Below the pieces are notes generated by a model. That model saw only the letters and a program-made list of their open reading frames with translations. It did no database searches and was not told the DNA's origin. Source: Uranotaenia lowii (taxonomy: Eukaryota; Arthropoda; Insecta; Diptera; Culicidae). Taken from it: a stretch of 64,000 bases of DNA. The DNA lies in NCBI RefSeq assembly GCF_029784155.1, contig NC_073691.1:135900394-135964393 (forward strand). Direction: 5' to 3'. This document shows, piece by piece, positions 1 to 12,040 of the stretch. Both the position numbers and the translations under genes were made by a program. Position 1 is the first letter of the stretch. Each line of letters begins with the position of its first letter.

Positions 1-1077
1 AGTAAAAAAAATCTCTTGAAAAAACAGTTTTTTGAACCTGACACGTTGTAGATTGGATAAAATGGTTCGCTGTCTTTGAAACAAAGTTGTAACAAGCCAC
101 AATCTACATTTGTCTCATACATTATGATGGGTTTAGAAGTTGCTGAAGCTCTATAGAAAGCATTTAGTGTATTTTATTGGCAATTTTGGAAGGCTCATCC
201 ATCGAAAAGTGCACATTTTCGCAACATCCCCTTTTTTGTGATTATTTTTGATGATACGCGGAACCATTTCCATTTGAAATTAGCGCGGAAATCGGTGGAA
301 CTAGTAGAGATTTGAATGATTGAAAATACACGTTTTATGTAAAAATAACCTATTTTACTTATAGAAAAAACGTTAAAACATTTAATTGATTAATAAAGTG
401 TTGCAGTTTTATTTTTTATATTTTGTTTTATTAATAGACATTTAAATTCGATTTTTCAAATCATTTAAACCCCAAAAATTGAATGGAACTTATCTGTTAA
501 ATTTGGTAGAGCACTAAATTAATATTTGAATTATTGAATTTTGCCATTACAATATAACTGCTATAACTGGTTCCAAGTAACTGTGACCAAGCAATTCGCT
601 TTTGTCTTTTCGTTGAGTCACAAGTTTTAATCGAATTTGAATGCCTTTTAATAAAACAAAATATATAAAAGAAAACTGCAACATTTTATTAATCAATTAA
701 ATTATTTAACGTTTTTTTTTATAAGTAAAATAGGTAATTTTTACATAAAATGTGCATTTTCAATCATTCAAATTTCTACTAGTTCCACTGATTTCCGCGC
801 TAACTTCAGATGGAAATGGTTCCGCTAATCATCAAAAATAATCACAAAAAAGGGGATGTTGCGAAAATGTGCACTTTTCGATGGACGAGCCTTCCAAAAT
901 TGCCAATAAAATACACTAAATGCTTTCTATAGAGCTTCAGCAACTTCTGCATCATAATGTATGAGACAAATGTAGATCGTGGCTTGTTACAACTTTTTTT
1001 CAAAGACAGCGAACCATTTTATCCAATCTACAACGTGTCAGGTTCAAAAAACTGTTTTTTCAAGAGATTTTTTTTAC
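1..1077. repeat. Large foldback (inverted-repeat) element
   Basis: Bases 1 to about 455 are repeated in reverse complement at about 629-1077, leaving a spacer of roughly 170 bp. The outermost bases of the window pair exactly with the bases ending near 1077 (AGTAAAAAAAATCTCTTG against its complement), so the left terminus probably lies outside the window. No ORF of note lies in the arms. This is the architecture of a foldback or long-TIR MITE. The arms differ by scattered substitutions and small indels, so it is not fresh. No target duplication can be scored because the left end is missing. Confidence 0.85.
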
Positions 1078-2840
1078 TTTGACTGTAACTCCTGAGGGTG
1101 ATGTGACAGGACTTTGACATATTCAACAAACTTATGTATTTTGATCAGATAAACAACTTTGTCCAAGACATCAAAGCCCTAATTTGAAAAAGAAAAAAAT
1201 TAGCATTTTTATCTCGCTATCGGTGGACCCCTCGGCAAAAATTTTGATACTAGAATATGCCCCTTGTAAAACTGAACAATGTTGCTGAAGACATCAAATG
1301 TCTATCTCTTCATCCCTGGGCGCTATTAATTTCGTACAGTTAGATTGATGTTCTGCACCACTGTGCAATGCAATGATGCTTGCTAATCGCATTCATGAAT
1401 CAACACCCGGAATTTTAATATCTACCTCTAAATATCCCGATAATTCATAGGAAAATAAACATTTTTCTGGACAAAAGTTGATGTCATTATTTTTACTTAG
1501 TAAGTAGGCTTAAGACAACCAAAACAATTTTTTTTATTTTTTATTTTCAAGTAGGTAAAAGAAATTGAATGATTATAATCGTTTGCAATTTTCCATTTGG
1601 TTTAGATTTTTAATGACCCCTAAAATACGCATTCAACCTCTCTAAAAAATGCTTCAGAAACATAACACTGTACAATACAACATCATAATCTAACTGTCAA
1701 ACCAACGGAGAACAAACACAACTCAACTATTGACAACCGATAAACGGTTTGATGGACATCCTTTAAAGGTTGTTCCATCACAGTTCAAATTTTATAGTCC
1801 TTCCACCAAAAAGACAGGAACTAGAACAAAAGTTTTCGCTTTTACTGTCACCGACAAAAGCCGGCTTAGAAGTGTTTCGCATATTTATTTAACGACCTTT
1901 CCCTCCTCCCGGTGTGCGCTTTGGACGACCTCAGTCGAACAACTTTTCTTGACCGAAATCCGGACAGAACGCTCATTGGTTCAAGGTGAACCTCTGGCAT
2001 CGTAAAAAAACTGTTGTCCAAAGATAAATAAATAATCATTGGAAAACCGAAGCCGAAAAAAAAAGAAACAGCATACTTCCAGGTCCGCAACCAGAAACAG
2101 ATCCTTGGAAGAAAGTAAAAGGACAGTTTGGTTGAAAGTGAAATTATTTTCTCCCGCAGGACAGGCAGTAAAATTTTATTACTATTGGGCAGTCTTTTTT
2201 TGAAAGTAGTTTTCTGTTTTGTACGCTGGAAAAAAACGTATCGGGACAGTTATATAACGTTATTGGTTTAAGGTCGTGCGATCTGAATTTCTGGGAAATA
2301 GAGTAGGTTCCGCCTTCAAGGACAAAACACTGTTAGAAATGAAATGTGTGACAGAAAATTCGGAGCGCGTTTGAAGGATAAACTAAATGTCACTGCAAAA
2401 GTTTATGGTTTTACAATATCCAAACCAAGTTTGAAAAACATTCTAGACACAATTATCGCTAGTAATAAAATCACGAAAAAGCTCGGAATAAAACTCTCAG
2501 TTCGTCATGGAGAATTAAAAGTTACAGATTAAACTGCCCAAGGACACACAAAATGATACCTATGTAAGCCATGATCGCGTGTAGAAAACTTGAACTTTGC
2601 CAACAAAGTCAAGGCCTACTGATTTGGTTAGTAAATACTCGTGTGATAATGATCCTTCTTAATCATAACTGGTAATCGCATGTCGGTCGGTTCAAACGTT
2701 CTATCGGTACCTGAGCATCAAAGATTTTTTGTAAACGAGCGCTGGATCGGAAAAGGAATTTTAAGAACAAGAGCTGACTATCCCAATACCTCCATGTTGG
2801 TTCAGAAACCAAATTCAATTTTGTCCACTATCCAGCATAC
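1078..2840. other. Intergenic/repeat-like stretch without a recognised gene
   Basis: The first 350 bp read like mosquito dispersed repeat. They carry two similar phrases about aacaacTTTGTCCAAGACATC and TTGCTGAAGACATCAAATG at about 1150 and 1285. Two small open frames exist: 1730-2005 (91 codons) and 2344-2532 (62 codons, lysine-rich, no recognised domain). Base composition rises slightly in GC around 1860-1990. I cannot assign either frame to a family and see no splice signals that extend them convincingly. Confidence 0.4.
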
Positions 2841-2848
2841 ACGATACT

Positions 2849-4070
2849 AAGATTGCCAGATTGTCCGGTTTTATCGGAGTTTGCCCGGATATTTAATACA
2901 AAATTTGGGAACAACCCGGCCCGGCCAGTTTGCTTTGAACTGCTTCACGCTGCATACAGTTTTATGGATCTTCTTACGGTTTTGCTTAACTATCGTTCAA
3001 TATTTTTCGATTGGGAGAAGTTCTGGTGTATTGGGAGGGTTCTCATCCTTGGGCACAACCTGAATCTTATTAGCGGCACTCCACTCCATGGCCTTTTTTT
3101 CATAATCCGGCCAAAACAGCACAGACAGGTCATGTTTCTCCAGGAAATGCGCTTTTGAAGACACTCTCTCACGTAAATTTCCTGGTTGAAGGTCCTGGTT
3201 GCAACAAAAATGTAGTTTTCAAGCAACTGGTACAGATAGCTTGCCAGCTATTTCTTTGAAAACTTTTAAAGTTTAATATGCTTGAAAATGACTGCCATCT
3301 TTCCCTTCCCGGTTGCTGTAAAATATTCTTGTTCCGCAAGCTGTTTGAAGTCTGCCTTGGCGTGGGCTTCGTCGTCCATTACCACACCAATCAAACCAAT
3401 CAAACGTTGTCAACAATGTCGTATACAGCTTCCAAAATCTTGTTTTTGCTTTGTAAGGTTTTCCTTTTCAGTGCGATTAGCAGTCACTACCTTCTTATAA
3501 GTCGATAGTCCAGATCGTTTTTAAGCTTCATGCACGGTTGTAGACGATATTCCTAACTTATTGCCGACATATCGAACGGAGAGATTAGAGTTTCGCTTTG
3601 AAGTGCTAGCCACTCTGTTCATCACTGCGTCTCACGGATTTTGATTTTCCCCAGATCCCGACTTCCTAGTTGTCGAAATACGTTCCCCGAAAACTTTTAT
3701 ATTACTTTGGTGACGGTTGATTTCGCCACATTCAATGATTTTGCTATTTCTGCGTCGTGTAGTTTGGATTTTCACGACGCATGTCCACAATTCTGATTCG
3801 TAGCTCCTCTTGGTTGGACGGCATTTTGAAAACTAAAGACTTAATGTCAAACGCCAAATAGAAGCATTATTCTACTCACACAAAGCTACAAAATGAGGGG
3901 TGTTCAGATTTTATATATGAATGATTAGAAAAAAATACGGCGATTTTAAGTTGATCACTTTTTGACACGAACACCCTTTTAATCAAATGCCCGCATTTTG
4001 TCAGTGTTTTATATAAAACTTCCCAGATTTGCCCGGCCCGGATACGTGCTGAAAATTTTTTGGAAACTTA
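2849..4070. mobile_element. hAT-like non-autonomous element, copy 1
   Basis: The left end carries TTGCCAGATTGTCCGG followed by TGCCCGGATATTTAATAC. The right end carries GCCCGGCCCGGATACGTGCT and closes at GGAAACTTA. ACGATACT occurs immediately outside both ends (2841-2848 and 4071-4078), an 8-bp target duplication as expected for hAT. The same two ends recur around the larger copy at 14106-23181, which fixes the family. No hAT transposase is visible. The interior is occupied by a dead mariner on the minus strand. Confidence 0.8.
2930..3985 (-). pseudogene. Dead ITm-type mariner transposase inside the hAT-like element
   Basis: On the minus strand a frame starts near 3822 with MPSNQEELRIRIVDMRREN. 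It runs through multiple stops and frame changes to fragments such as NQEIYVRECLQKR (about 3170), the expected second half of an IS630/Tc1/mariner transposase. It aligns by eye with the second dead copy at 23560-25335, including the shared stretch encoding TYKKVVT and the AKAR-like region. The upstream end (plus 3965-3980) reads as AGGGTGTTCGTGTCAAAAAG on the minus strand, a plausible TIR. The matching 3' TIR is missing, so the copy is truncated as well as inactive. Confidence 0.75.
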
Positions 4071-4083
4071 ACGATACTAGCAA

Positions 4084-4249
4084 CACAGCAAAAATTATTT
4101 TCTGTAATATTACAGCAAATGTCCTGTAACAAAAAGGAGCAGGACATTTGCCGTAATTTTACAGGTTAGACAAAAATTCAAGGACCTTGATTTTTAAGTG
4201 AGGCTCTCAATTAAAAGTTTCTTTGAAATTACAGCGTTGTAAATTTTTC
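4084..4249. mobile_element. Short MITE with CACAGCAAAAATTATTT end (copy 1)
   Basis: This segment starts CACAGCAAAAATTATTTTCTG and holds alternating sense and antisense versions of the phrase CAAATGTCCTGTAA/AGGACATTTGCCGTAA. It ends near GTAAATTTTTCTG. A clearly related copy lies at 46013-46283. The internal palindromic phrases would let the transcript fold. No coding capacity. The class is uncertain because no clean target duplication is visible. Confidence 0.6.
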
Positions 4250-4702
4250 TGCATGTGTTTATTCATTTGGATTCAATTTGTTTTCTTTTAACGAAAATAT
4301 TTATAGAAACACTTTATGAAGTTTCATTCCAATTCGATTTTTATTTATTATTTGTCTCCAAAAGGTTTTCAAATGTAAATACAATCAAAACTTTTTTTTA
4401 TAACACTTCCGGCTTAAGTATAACTCATTCCCTAAGTTTTGTATTCTGGATACTTCGTGCCATTTAAGGGTCCGGAAACATCCAAAGAAAAAAATATCCG
4501 GAAACGTTCGTCTGTGTTCCGGAATCTTGCCAACTACATCTCATCTTGGCTTGGAGAACACTGGTTAGTGCGGCGAGTTGATTATTCGTCAGCATTTGCC
4601 AGCTTCATAGGCTGAAAACAAACGAAAGAAAAAAAAACAATTAAGAACTTTGGTCATGCATTTCTGTACTCTTACTAAAAAAGAAGGAAAAAAGGGGAAA
4701 TC

Positions 4703-5585
4703 TAGGGTAAGAACACTATATATTGAACACCATCTTTGGGATTCAACACATTTGTGGCCAATAAAAAATAACGAAAGGTTTTTGTGATAAAATTTTGATA
4801 GCGTAGCTTAAGCTTATTTCTCTTCTTCGAATCGATATATTTTTTTCGTGGAAATATGTTTTGAAATTATTTTTTAGGCCTTTTTATTCAAAATTACTTT
4901 TGTCCCAATGATTAAACACAATGATTCAAATATTGAACAGGCAATGTTCTAATTATTGAACACGTGAACATTGAATATCATTGCATATATTCAGGGATAT
5001 TTCGCTTGATAGTATGCCTTGCAGGGGCGATTTTGGTTGAGCTAGCAACCAAGAAACAGTTTGTTTACATTTCCAAACACCAACCGATGTTTGTTCAATA
5101 ACTGGTACATGCATCTCTTTACAAAACGAGTACTGCAAGATTGAACGTTCAATTATTGAAACATTGGCGTTTTCTGTGATCCAATGATTGAACACTTTAA
5201 TTTCTTAAATTTTAAGAAAATAAGGATAATAAAGGCTGCCACTCTTCCAGAAATCATTCAAAAAGACTTAGTTTAAAACACTCATGACATTATCTTAGAC
5301 ATTTATTTGTCTTTTATCCAATTTTTCCTCCAATCAAAAATAGGCAGTTTTCTTCATCCAGTCGAAAAACCAAGTCAAAATTTGAACACATATTCAAGTT
5401 TCGGGGATTGTGGCTTTAAGAGTCCGAGATTCTTGATAAAAATTTTAACATAGGTATAAAATGCTTCAACAGTGGCACAACGAATTTTGATTCATTTTTC
5501 TACTGTATATTATTGTTTTAATCGGTAAATGTTTTACTAGTGTTCAATATCTGGTACCTGTTCAATAACTAGTGCTTCTACCCTA
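4703..5585. mobile_element. MITE with TAGGGTAAGAACACTA-type TIRs
   Basis: The left end TAGGGTAAGAACACTATAT and the reverse complement of the right end, TAGGGTAGAAGCACTAGTTA, form an imperfect terminal inverted repeat. Both are followed by ATTGAACA. The phrase ATTGAACAC or its complement recurs inside the element near 4935, 4955, 5147, 5186 and 5540. No ORF of substance. It belongs structurally with the TAGGGGAGAGTGGGG-ended elements at 20407, 53856 and 57378, which also repeat their subterminal phrase internally. Confidence 0.7.
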
Positions 5586-5785
5586 ATGCTTTTGCCTCTC
5601 AATCTAATTTGTTTCAAATTCAATTAAGTTGACTCTTTAACAAAATTAAAACAAAAATCAAAAAACAGCTTCTGGATTACAAATTAAATGCTGCTCAAAC
5701 TGGTGCAGATACACTGGTTGCAACGATTTGCTTCTGCTGCACTGATTGCAAGGTGGTTCGGGACCGGTGAAGACATTGCATTCAT

Positions 5786-6336
5786 TCATTGTGTATTCAT
5801 TTTTCCTCCAGCGCTGATGTCCCACTTCGCATCACAAAAATCGGTGAAATATTGGCCGTAATTGTGGAAACTCACCGTCATCGGTAACATAAAAAAGACC
5901 GTTGAGCAGAAGCCAAGACAGATCTGATTGTTCATGCCTAGGATGGGACCAACAGGATGCACGGACTAGATAGAATGGAAAAGTTGGGTTACTGGGAACG
6001 ACGAAAATTGAAAAAACTTACCCATATTACCGAATTCAGTTTATGTTTAGATTTCATAATCTGTTCACCCGGTCCACGGCCCATTTGTCCTTGCTGCTTG
6101 TGCTCAGAAAGTGACACGAACACTTGTGGTTTCTGAAAACCCTATCTGTTGTTTTATTCCATAAATTTATAAAAGACTTAGATATTTATAAAACTTCAGC
6201 TTTGTCGTACGAAAGTTATCACTTTCTAGCAGTTTCAATGAAATTATACTGAAACTAGCTGAACCGGCAATCTTTGTTGAGCCTGTGAATTTACCGCAAA
6301 ACGGAGAGAATCGAGGCAGATTTCGAAATATTTCAT
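5786..6336 (-). CDS. Possible small membrane-protein gene, three exons (host gene candidate)
   Basis: Predicted exons on the minus strand are 6336-6295, 6132-6022 and 5965-5786, with a stop at 5788-5786: 110 codons plus stop. Seen directly: the middle exon ends at a strong donor (GG|GTAAGT) and starts after TTTTCAG; the last exon starts after CTATCTAG. The intervening 56-bp intron is the usual dipteran size. Both last exons are open in phase 0. The middle exon encodes a polar stretch (SEHKQQGQMGRGPGEQ). The last exon begins near VHPVGPILGM and contains a hydrophobic segment (ICLGFCSTVFFMLPM) that looks membrane-spanning. The first exon (MKYFEICLDS..., donor GTAAAT, 162-bp intron) is much less certain. 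I do not recognise the family. An alternative donor (G|GTGAAC, near 6075) or chance opening of an intergenic stretch are the rival readings. Confidence 0.4.
5966..6021 (-). other. Predicted 56-bp intron
   Basis: On the minus strand the segment begins GTAAGTTTTTTC and ends TTCCATTCTATCTAG. That is a consensus 5' splice site plus a pyrimidine-containing 3' site, joining two exons in the same phase. It is the main support for the gene call. Confidence 0.5.
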
Positions 6337-6486
6337 AGTATTCTGTTGAATTATATTAAGTGGACCTTAGCACTGACGCGATATGCCGAAGTGACGTGTA
6401 TGCTATTATTAGTTTTCCCCAATAAGAGTGTTTTTCTCTTTTTCCCAATTTTCAACTTTTTCGGGACTTTTCATGAAGTGTGATAC

Positions 6487-7488
6487 GACTGGAGTTTGCC
6501 ATGACTTTTGGGCAACGCACGCGTTTTTGTTTACGTCCCGCAAAATTTTTAATAAAATTTAATTAAAGATGAAATTTTAGAACGAATCAGTGATAAATGT
6601 TTGGAAAAGTGACCGGTGGAAGTTCCCGAAATGGTTTCTAGTTTGTTCAGAACGCTGAACCTGGTACGGGGGAGTGATGAGCATGTATACATTTTGATTG
6701 ATTTGATGCTGCGGGAAGCAGGTTGTTTTTTTCCTAATGCTTGGGTCGTTTGATATGTGATGTGATTTAGTGAAAGCTCTTCGGTTCACAAAATATTTAA
6801 AAAGGCATAAGAAGTGAAAATAATGGTAACATATACTATTTCAAGTATGGCATTGACTGAAATTCAATCGTGTGTGAGTGTTGTTGAAGGAGGAGAAAAT
6901 TTCATAATGCTGGTGTAGAAAAAAAAAATGTGTTTGGACGATCGATATAGCAATTTCGGCATGCTGCGACCAGTCAAACCTTTGAAATATTCACGATGCC
7001 TTTTATGGTTTGAAGATAAGTATCCTTTTCAAATGGTAAAATGGTAAGATGTTTAAAATGTATTTATATTTATATGGTAAAAAGGTAAGATGTTTAAAAT
7101 GTATTATATTCATATATCTAAAATAGCTTAACTCTATTCAAGGGGATTCGTGGGGGGTTGGATAGGTCACCAAGCGAACGAAAGACTGATATACAATGGA
7201 TTGTGGGTTCAAGCCAGCCGGAGTATCTCGGCAAATATGGAATCATGAGAAGGATACTATGGTTCCTTTTCATAATTTTAAATTTGTTTCGAACAGTCGG
7301 AAGAGAGTTTGGTGAGTCAAACCTATCCCAAACCAGTGGTAACGGACCCCTTGGTTGCACTGCAAATATTGTTGGTGAGTTAAGCATGGACAATATTTGA
7401 ACGTGCGATCGAGACTTCCCGTACCGACTCGGGTCGAAAGACCTATCAGCCACTGGTGGGTTTAACATACATACATACATACATACAT
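6487..7488 (+). mobile_element. ORF-less retroposon with (CATA)n tail and 21-bp target duplication
   Basis: Positions 6466-6486 and 7489-7509 are identical over 21 bp and flank this segment, which ends in a run of CATA repeats. Together these mark a target-primed (LINE-machinery) insertion on the plus strand. No long ORF exists. Near 7203 the string GTGGGTTCAAGCC fits a Pol III B box, so part may be tRNA-derived (SINE-like). The 5' part (6487-7000) shows no homology I recognise. It contains a short tandem duplication at about 7033-7107 (TGGTAAGATGTTTAAAATGT twice). The second element with the same tail type is at 8943-10273. Confidence 0.8.
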
Positions 7489-7872
7489 ACTTTTCATGAA
7501 GTGTGATACTGTATACAGATCACATTTTATTAAAAGTCCCGGGAAGGTGGAGAATGGGGAAAAGTGAAAAGCGCTTTATTGACGAAAACTTAAAATGGCA
7601 TGTACGTCACTTAAGCATATTACAGCAGAACAGAACTCAATCAAAAATAAAGTTGTAAGTATTTTAACTATCAATCTTCCAGCAGTTATTTTCGTCCACT
7701 CCCCTAGTGGGGTGAAAAGAGACAATGGCTAATTGATCGAAGAAAAAGTTCATTTGAGCTTTCATGGTATTCAACCTGCTTTGTTTTTGGTCTTGCAGTT
7801 TTTTTGTTTATTAAAATTCCCTATTATTCATCTTTTTATCACTAATTTTAATGCTAGTGCTTTCCTCTAGCG

Positions 7873-8107
7873 CAGCGGTCGGGGAACCGGGGTAAATTAA
7901 CCCAAATGGGGTAAAAGTGGAATTCTTGGGGGTAACAGTGAATATTTTGTGAGTAAAAAGAGTATATTTTCATTTTCCCCCTGAGGCATTCAGAGAGCTC
8001 GCTTAATGTTTACGGATACGTTTTCTTTTTTGCTCTTCGTAATGGGGTAATATCAACTTAAATAAAAATGTTTTGGGGTAATGGTTCAAAAAGTTCCCCG
8101 ACCCCTG
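7873..8107. mobile_element. Small hAT-type MITE
   Basis: The left end is CAGCGGTCGGGGAAC and the right end is GTTCCCCGACCCCTG, an imperfect inverted repeat. The flanks CTCTAGCG (7865-7872) and CTCTAGGG (8108-8115) match at 7 of 8 positions, an hAT-length target duplication. 235 bp, non-coding, with several GGGGTAA/TTACCCC phrases inside. The CAGNG start fits the hAT terminal consensus. Confidence 0.85.
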
Positions 8108-8115
8108 CTCTAGGG

Positions 8116-8920
8116 GAAACAATTGTCAAAGAAATTTATAAGTTTTTATTTCTCGGTTTGGTTTCTGATAGCGAATATCTTCTGGGATAAACATAAAAAT
8201 GAATTTTCTTCCGTTGTTTTCGCCTAGACATTGTAGTCTTCGTCATGTCCAATTTCGATTAACCCCAAAATAAGTGCGCCAATTAATGTTTTGTTGAAAT
8301 GTGGAACCATTTTACGCAGATTTATTCGATTGTCTTTCTTTTTTCGCCAAAATCATGTTAGAAGTGTTTTCCACTGTATATCAAATTTGCAGACATGGCA
8401 CATCTAAATTTGCAGTGTTTCCATACAACAGTTCTCCAGTATGAAATGAAAAAAAAAAATAAGATGAACCCTGCAAGAGTAATTAGTGTTCGCACATACT
8501 TATGCCTCCATTTTTATATATAAGAAGATATTTCTAGGGAAGCAAATCGAGCAGATTTGATAATCACTTGTTTAACACTAAGCGATAAATATGAGAGTGC
8601 GATGACTTCTCATCCCTTTCCAATGACGACCAAGATAACACGCCCAAAATTATTTTAGGGTAGGGTCTAACGCTCTAATCGATTTTTTTTATTGTCTTAT
8701 TGTAAAACATTTCAAGAATGTTGAGTCAAATTTTCAAGTCAATCGAAGCAAAACTGTAGGAATTATAGGCCTTTATCTCCTCTTATCTAATACTGCAAGA
8801 CTGGAAACGTAGAAACTTCAAACGCGTTTTTCTCGAAAGCACATTTTTAAAGTCCGTGGGCATCGTCACTGGAAAACTACTTCACCGATTCTTTTCACAT
8901 TTGCAACATATTTTCTACAT
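8116..8920. other. Gene-free repeat-like stretch
   Basis: AT-rich, with no ORF or RNA gene recognised. Together with 10296-10980 it forms the sequence that was split by the retroposon at 8943-10273. Confidence 0.4.
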
Positions 8921-8942
8921 ATAAAATACCAAACCCCAATGT

Positions 8943-10273
8943 CATTCAATCGCGGGTGCTTAATTCACGTGCAATAGTGAAGAGCGGTTTGGTTAAATAA
9001 AGTTTCATTGCAATGTTCAGGACTGTTTAAGTATTGTGAAATTGTTATGGAGTGAAAGGAGGGTTTAGTGAGGATTTATCCTGAAGTTCAAGCAGCAGTT
9101 GTGCCGGGGCAACAGTTAACAGCTACGGAAAGGAGAAAATCGAGCCTCGTCCCGGAGGAGAGTCGGGCTTTGCCCCAGGGCTTACTTGCAAACGTGTGTG
9201 AACTATGAAAGCGACAGGTCAAGGCATGCTGTGTTGCTCGGGAATAAATTGCGTTGTGATGGGTGGAAGAAAGAAATTATGTGTATCGTCAAAAAAGTGT
9301 TCCTTTTGTTTGTATTTAAATTTTGCAGTACGGTAGGGTTGTTTCACCGCAAAATGTGCTATTTATGATGATGGGGTGTCAAGTTTTATCTAAACAGCAT
9401 TAACGGCCTTCTATGAGAACCGGGAAGATGTATGGGTGTATATTTCTCATGTTAGCATATCGCGGTGAAAGTGAACGTTTTCTTTGAATTATATGCGTTG
9501 ACTTTTGTGATACGGTGATTGGAGCGCGTTCAGAAGCACACATCAGCTAGCAGCAGAACTCATTCATGCTGACTTATTCCAAATGTTTAATTATGAAGAC
9601 GAGGCTAATTGGGTCGATGAGACAAAATATTGGGTTCGTTATATTCTCATCGAACTAACTTTTTGTTTATACAGTTTTCCAAGGTTTTATCGTGAAGAAA
9701 TTATTTTTATTTGACTGACAGGACTAATCAGTAAATTCTGGAAAAAATACGAATTTCTCAAAACCACTTCTACAATTTACTTTTGGTTCAAAAAATTAAT
9801 GATTTAATTCAACATTATAATAAACCACACAAATCACGATAAATAATCTACAATAGAATGAAGTTCTAAATATTATGGAGTTTTATAAATAAATTTTTCA
9901 AAGGTTTATTTAAACCGGCTACATTTTATATTAACAGTTTTTAAATTTTCAGCTCAATCAGCAGGTATTTATTTGAAATTATTCCATCTATATTCTATGG
10001 TTCATATTTAGCATTTATGTTTCATTTATTATATTATTATATGTTACTTTATTTTTACTATATTTACCAGAGGAAATGCATCTGGGGATAACCTGAGGGA
10101 ACTATTACAAGCGGAGTGGAGTGCCAACCATTGTAGGATTCTGAGGGTTGGATGCCTTTCCTCGACGAACCATCGGCCGTGGAAGCCCTAGAAGTCAATT
10201 CGAAGGCCAAGCCACACAGACATAGGCTGGACCTTGCTACCGATGGGGGAACCATACATACATACATACATAC
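8943..10273 (+). mobile_element. ORF-less retroposon with (CATA)n tail and 22-bp target duplication
   Basis: Positions 8921-8942 and 10274-10295 are identical over 22 bp and flank a 1,331-bp insert ending in CATA repeats. Excising the insert restores a continuous flank. The interior has a GC-richer block (about 9060-9230, with CTCGTCCCGGAGGAGAGTCG) and a 3' block (10064-10255) ending GATGGGGGAACCATACATAC. No RT or other protein is encoded. It may be an internally deleted LINE or a SINE-like derivative using the same machinery as the element at 6487-7488; the similar tails and duplication lengths suggest that. Confidence 0.85.
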
Positions 10274-10991
10274 ATAAAATACCAAACCCCAATGTTTTTC
10301 TTTTCTATTTTTTTTTTACTTTGGGGAGATTTTACAGATAAAAAATGGCGGTTTTTTTCGTGAAAAATCGTAGTTTTAACTTCAAACAGCCACAAAAATT
10401 TCATAATTTTTTTTTAAGTTAAATAAAATCGTTGGGGTCCAGAAAAACATCTATTAAAAATATTTTGCTCTGATTTTTTGACTTCAGAGGATTCTGTGCT
10501 GAGATACAGCAAATCCTGTTTTCTAAAAGGCATCCTCGAAAGTGCTCCGTCACCGGCTCATTTTTCAATATTTTTCTACGAAAAAATTACTAAATGTTCT
10601 TTTAACAATGCTTTGTATAATGCAAAAAATTTGAATACATTTGTTTGAACGATAGCTCTAAAAAATCTTGAAAATGGTGTTTTTTTTACCCGTTAGACAT
10701 AGTATCATTCCTAACCCAATGTGGAAAAGACCTTTAATGCTATAGGTGCACAAGCATCATACCACCTTTAACAGATTGAATTTATATTTTCCTTTTTTAA
10801 GATTTTTTTTCGGGTATCTCAGGTAAATGATGAAATCTTTGATAAAAAAGGCTAGGCCTAATTTTCCCATATCTTTGGATAACGTAACACTATTAAGCCT
10901 ACCTCTTTCTTAAAGCTATCTGTATAGTATTCTTTCAAATATGTATTTCATACCAGTTTCATTTTGCAAGGGGATTACAAAGATTCTAATG

Positions 10992-11186
10992 CAGTGGTTT
11001 TCAAACTTTTTTCACTCAGCGCCTCCTATCTCGATATTGAGAGCTCACCGCCTTCAAGGAGTATTTTCGAACAAATTTGTATAGAAATACAACACAAATT
11101 TGTTGTTCTGGACTCTTTCACCGCCCCATTGTGGGCTTCAAACGCCCCAAAGGGGTGGTTGGTAGGGACCACTTTACAAATCACTG
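10992..11186. mobile_element. hAT MITE, 195 bp, with perfect 8-bp target duplication
   Basis: The element starts CAGTGGTTTTCAAACTTTTT and ends ...TTTACAAATCACTG. TTCTAATG stands directly on both sides (10984-10991 and 11187-11194). CAGTG termini and the 8-bp duplication are diagnostic of hAT. The open frame across it (10964-11260) is fortuitous. Confidence 0.92.
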
Positions 11187-11194
11187 TTCTAATG

Positions 11195-12037
11195 AAATAT
11201 CGCTATGTTTTTAAGAGACGTCTTTATATATTAAATAGACATGGAAAACGTCACAAATGAAATCAAGAATTATTTTATGGAAAATTTTCTTCTTGGAATT
11301 TATAACAAACTTCAGGCTTAAAATGTAATAGTGTCCTGGAAAAACGAATGACGTGTATTGGCCTGATAAAACGTCATATGAACTTCCCTTCTAAGATTTC
11401 TTTCGTGCGTCGTTCAAGAATATCATCCCAGGAGCTCAACGTCTCCCTCCATATCGTTTTCGGTGCTGCCAGTTCCCAATCTATGTTAGCAAAAATTCCA
11501 TTATCCTAGACAAAAATAATCTGTTAAGGTATTTTTTCACATTTTATCAAGGAAAACTAATAAGGTTTAGAACAAATGATTGTGAAAGTAACAAAACATT
11601 TTAGCACCAAACTAAAAAACTCACGAATACATTATTTTAACTGAAAGTTTTAAGATCGTTTTGCAACTTTTCCATCATTCACAAAATATTTTAGTCCTTT
11701 CTCATGCTCAAAAATATGCCATGCCATGCATTTTTCTAACGACCTGCACCAACACAAAAACTTTCACTCACAGTCCGAGCTACCGGCAATGTCAATCAAT
11801 AAAAAATTAATTGAAACATTCGATACGATAGGCACAGATGGTTTCATATTTATAGCCCGGGAGTAAGGTGCAAGTTAATTAATAATCGCTGCAACAATGT
11901 AAAATCTACCGGCAGACTCCGTTTTAGCACATGCATGCAGTAAGATCGGATGGATAAGGATGCAGGGTCTAGTAGTGGATGGTGATTTTTTTTCATCCGG
12001 GGCGGAGTTTAATCTTGTGCTAGGGAATAGTAGCTCT

Positions 12038-12040
<3 letters not shown>
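11195..12040. other. Gene-free stretch
   Basis: AT-rich sequence in which I see no coding, RNA or repeat feature that I can support. Confidence 0.3.

Noticed and set aside
7118..7480. 120-codon minus ORF beginning in the CATA repeat
   Set aside because: Starts inside the microsatellite tail of a retroposon and lacks any domain; the opposing frame is equally open.
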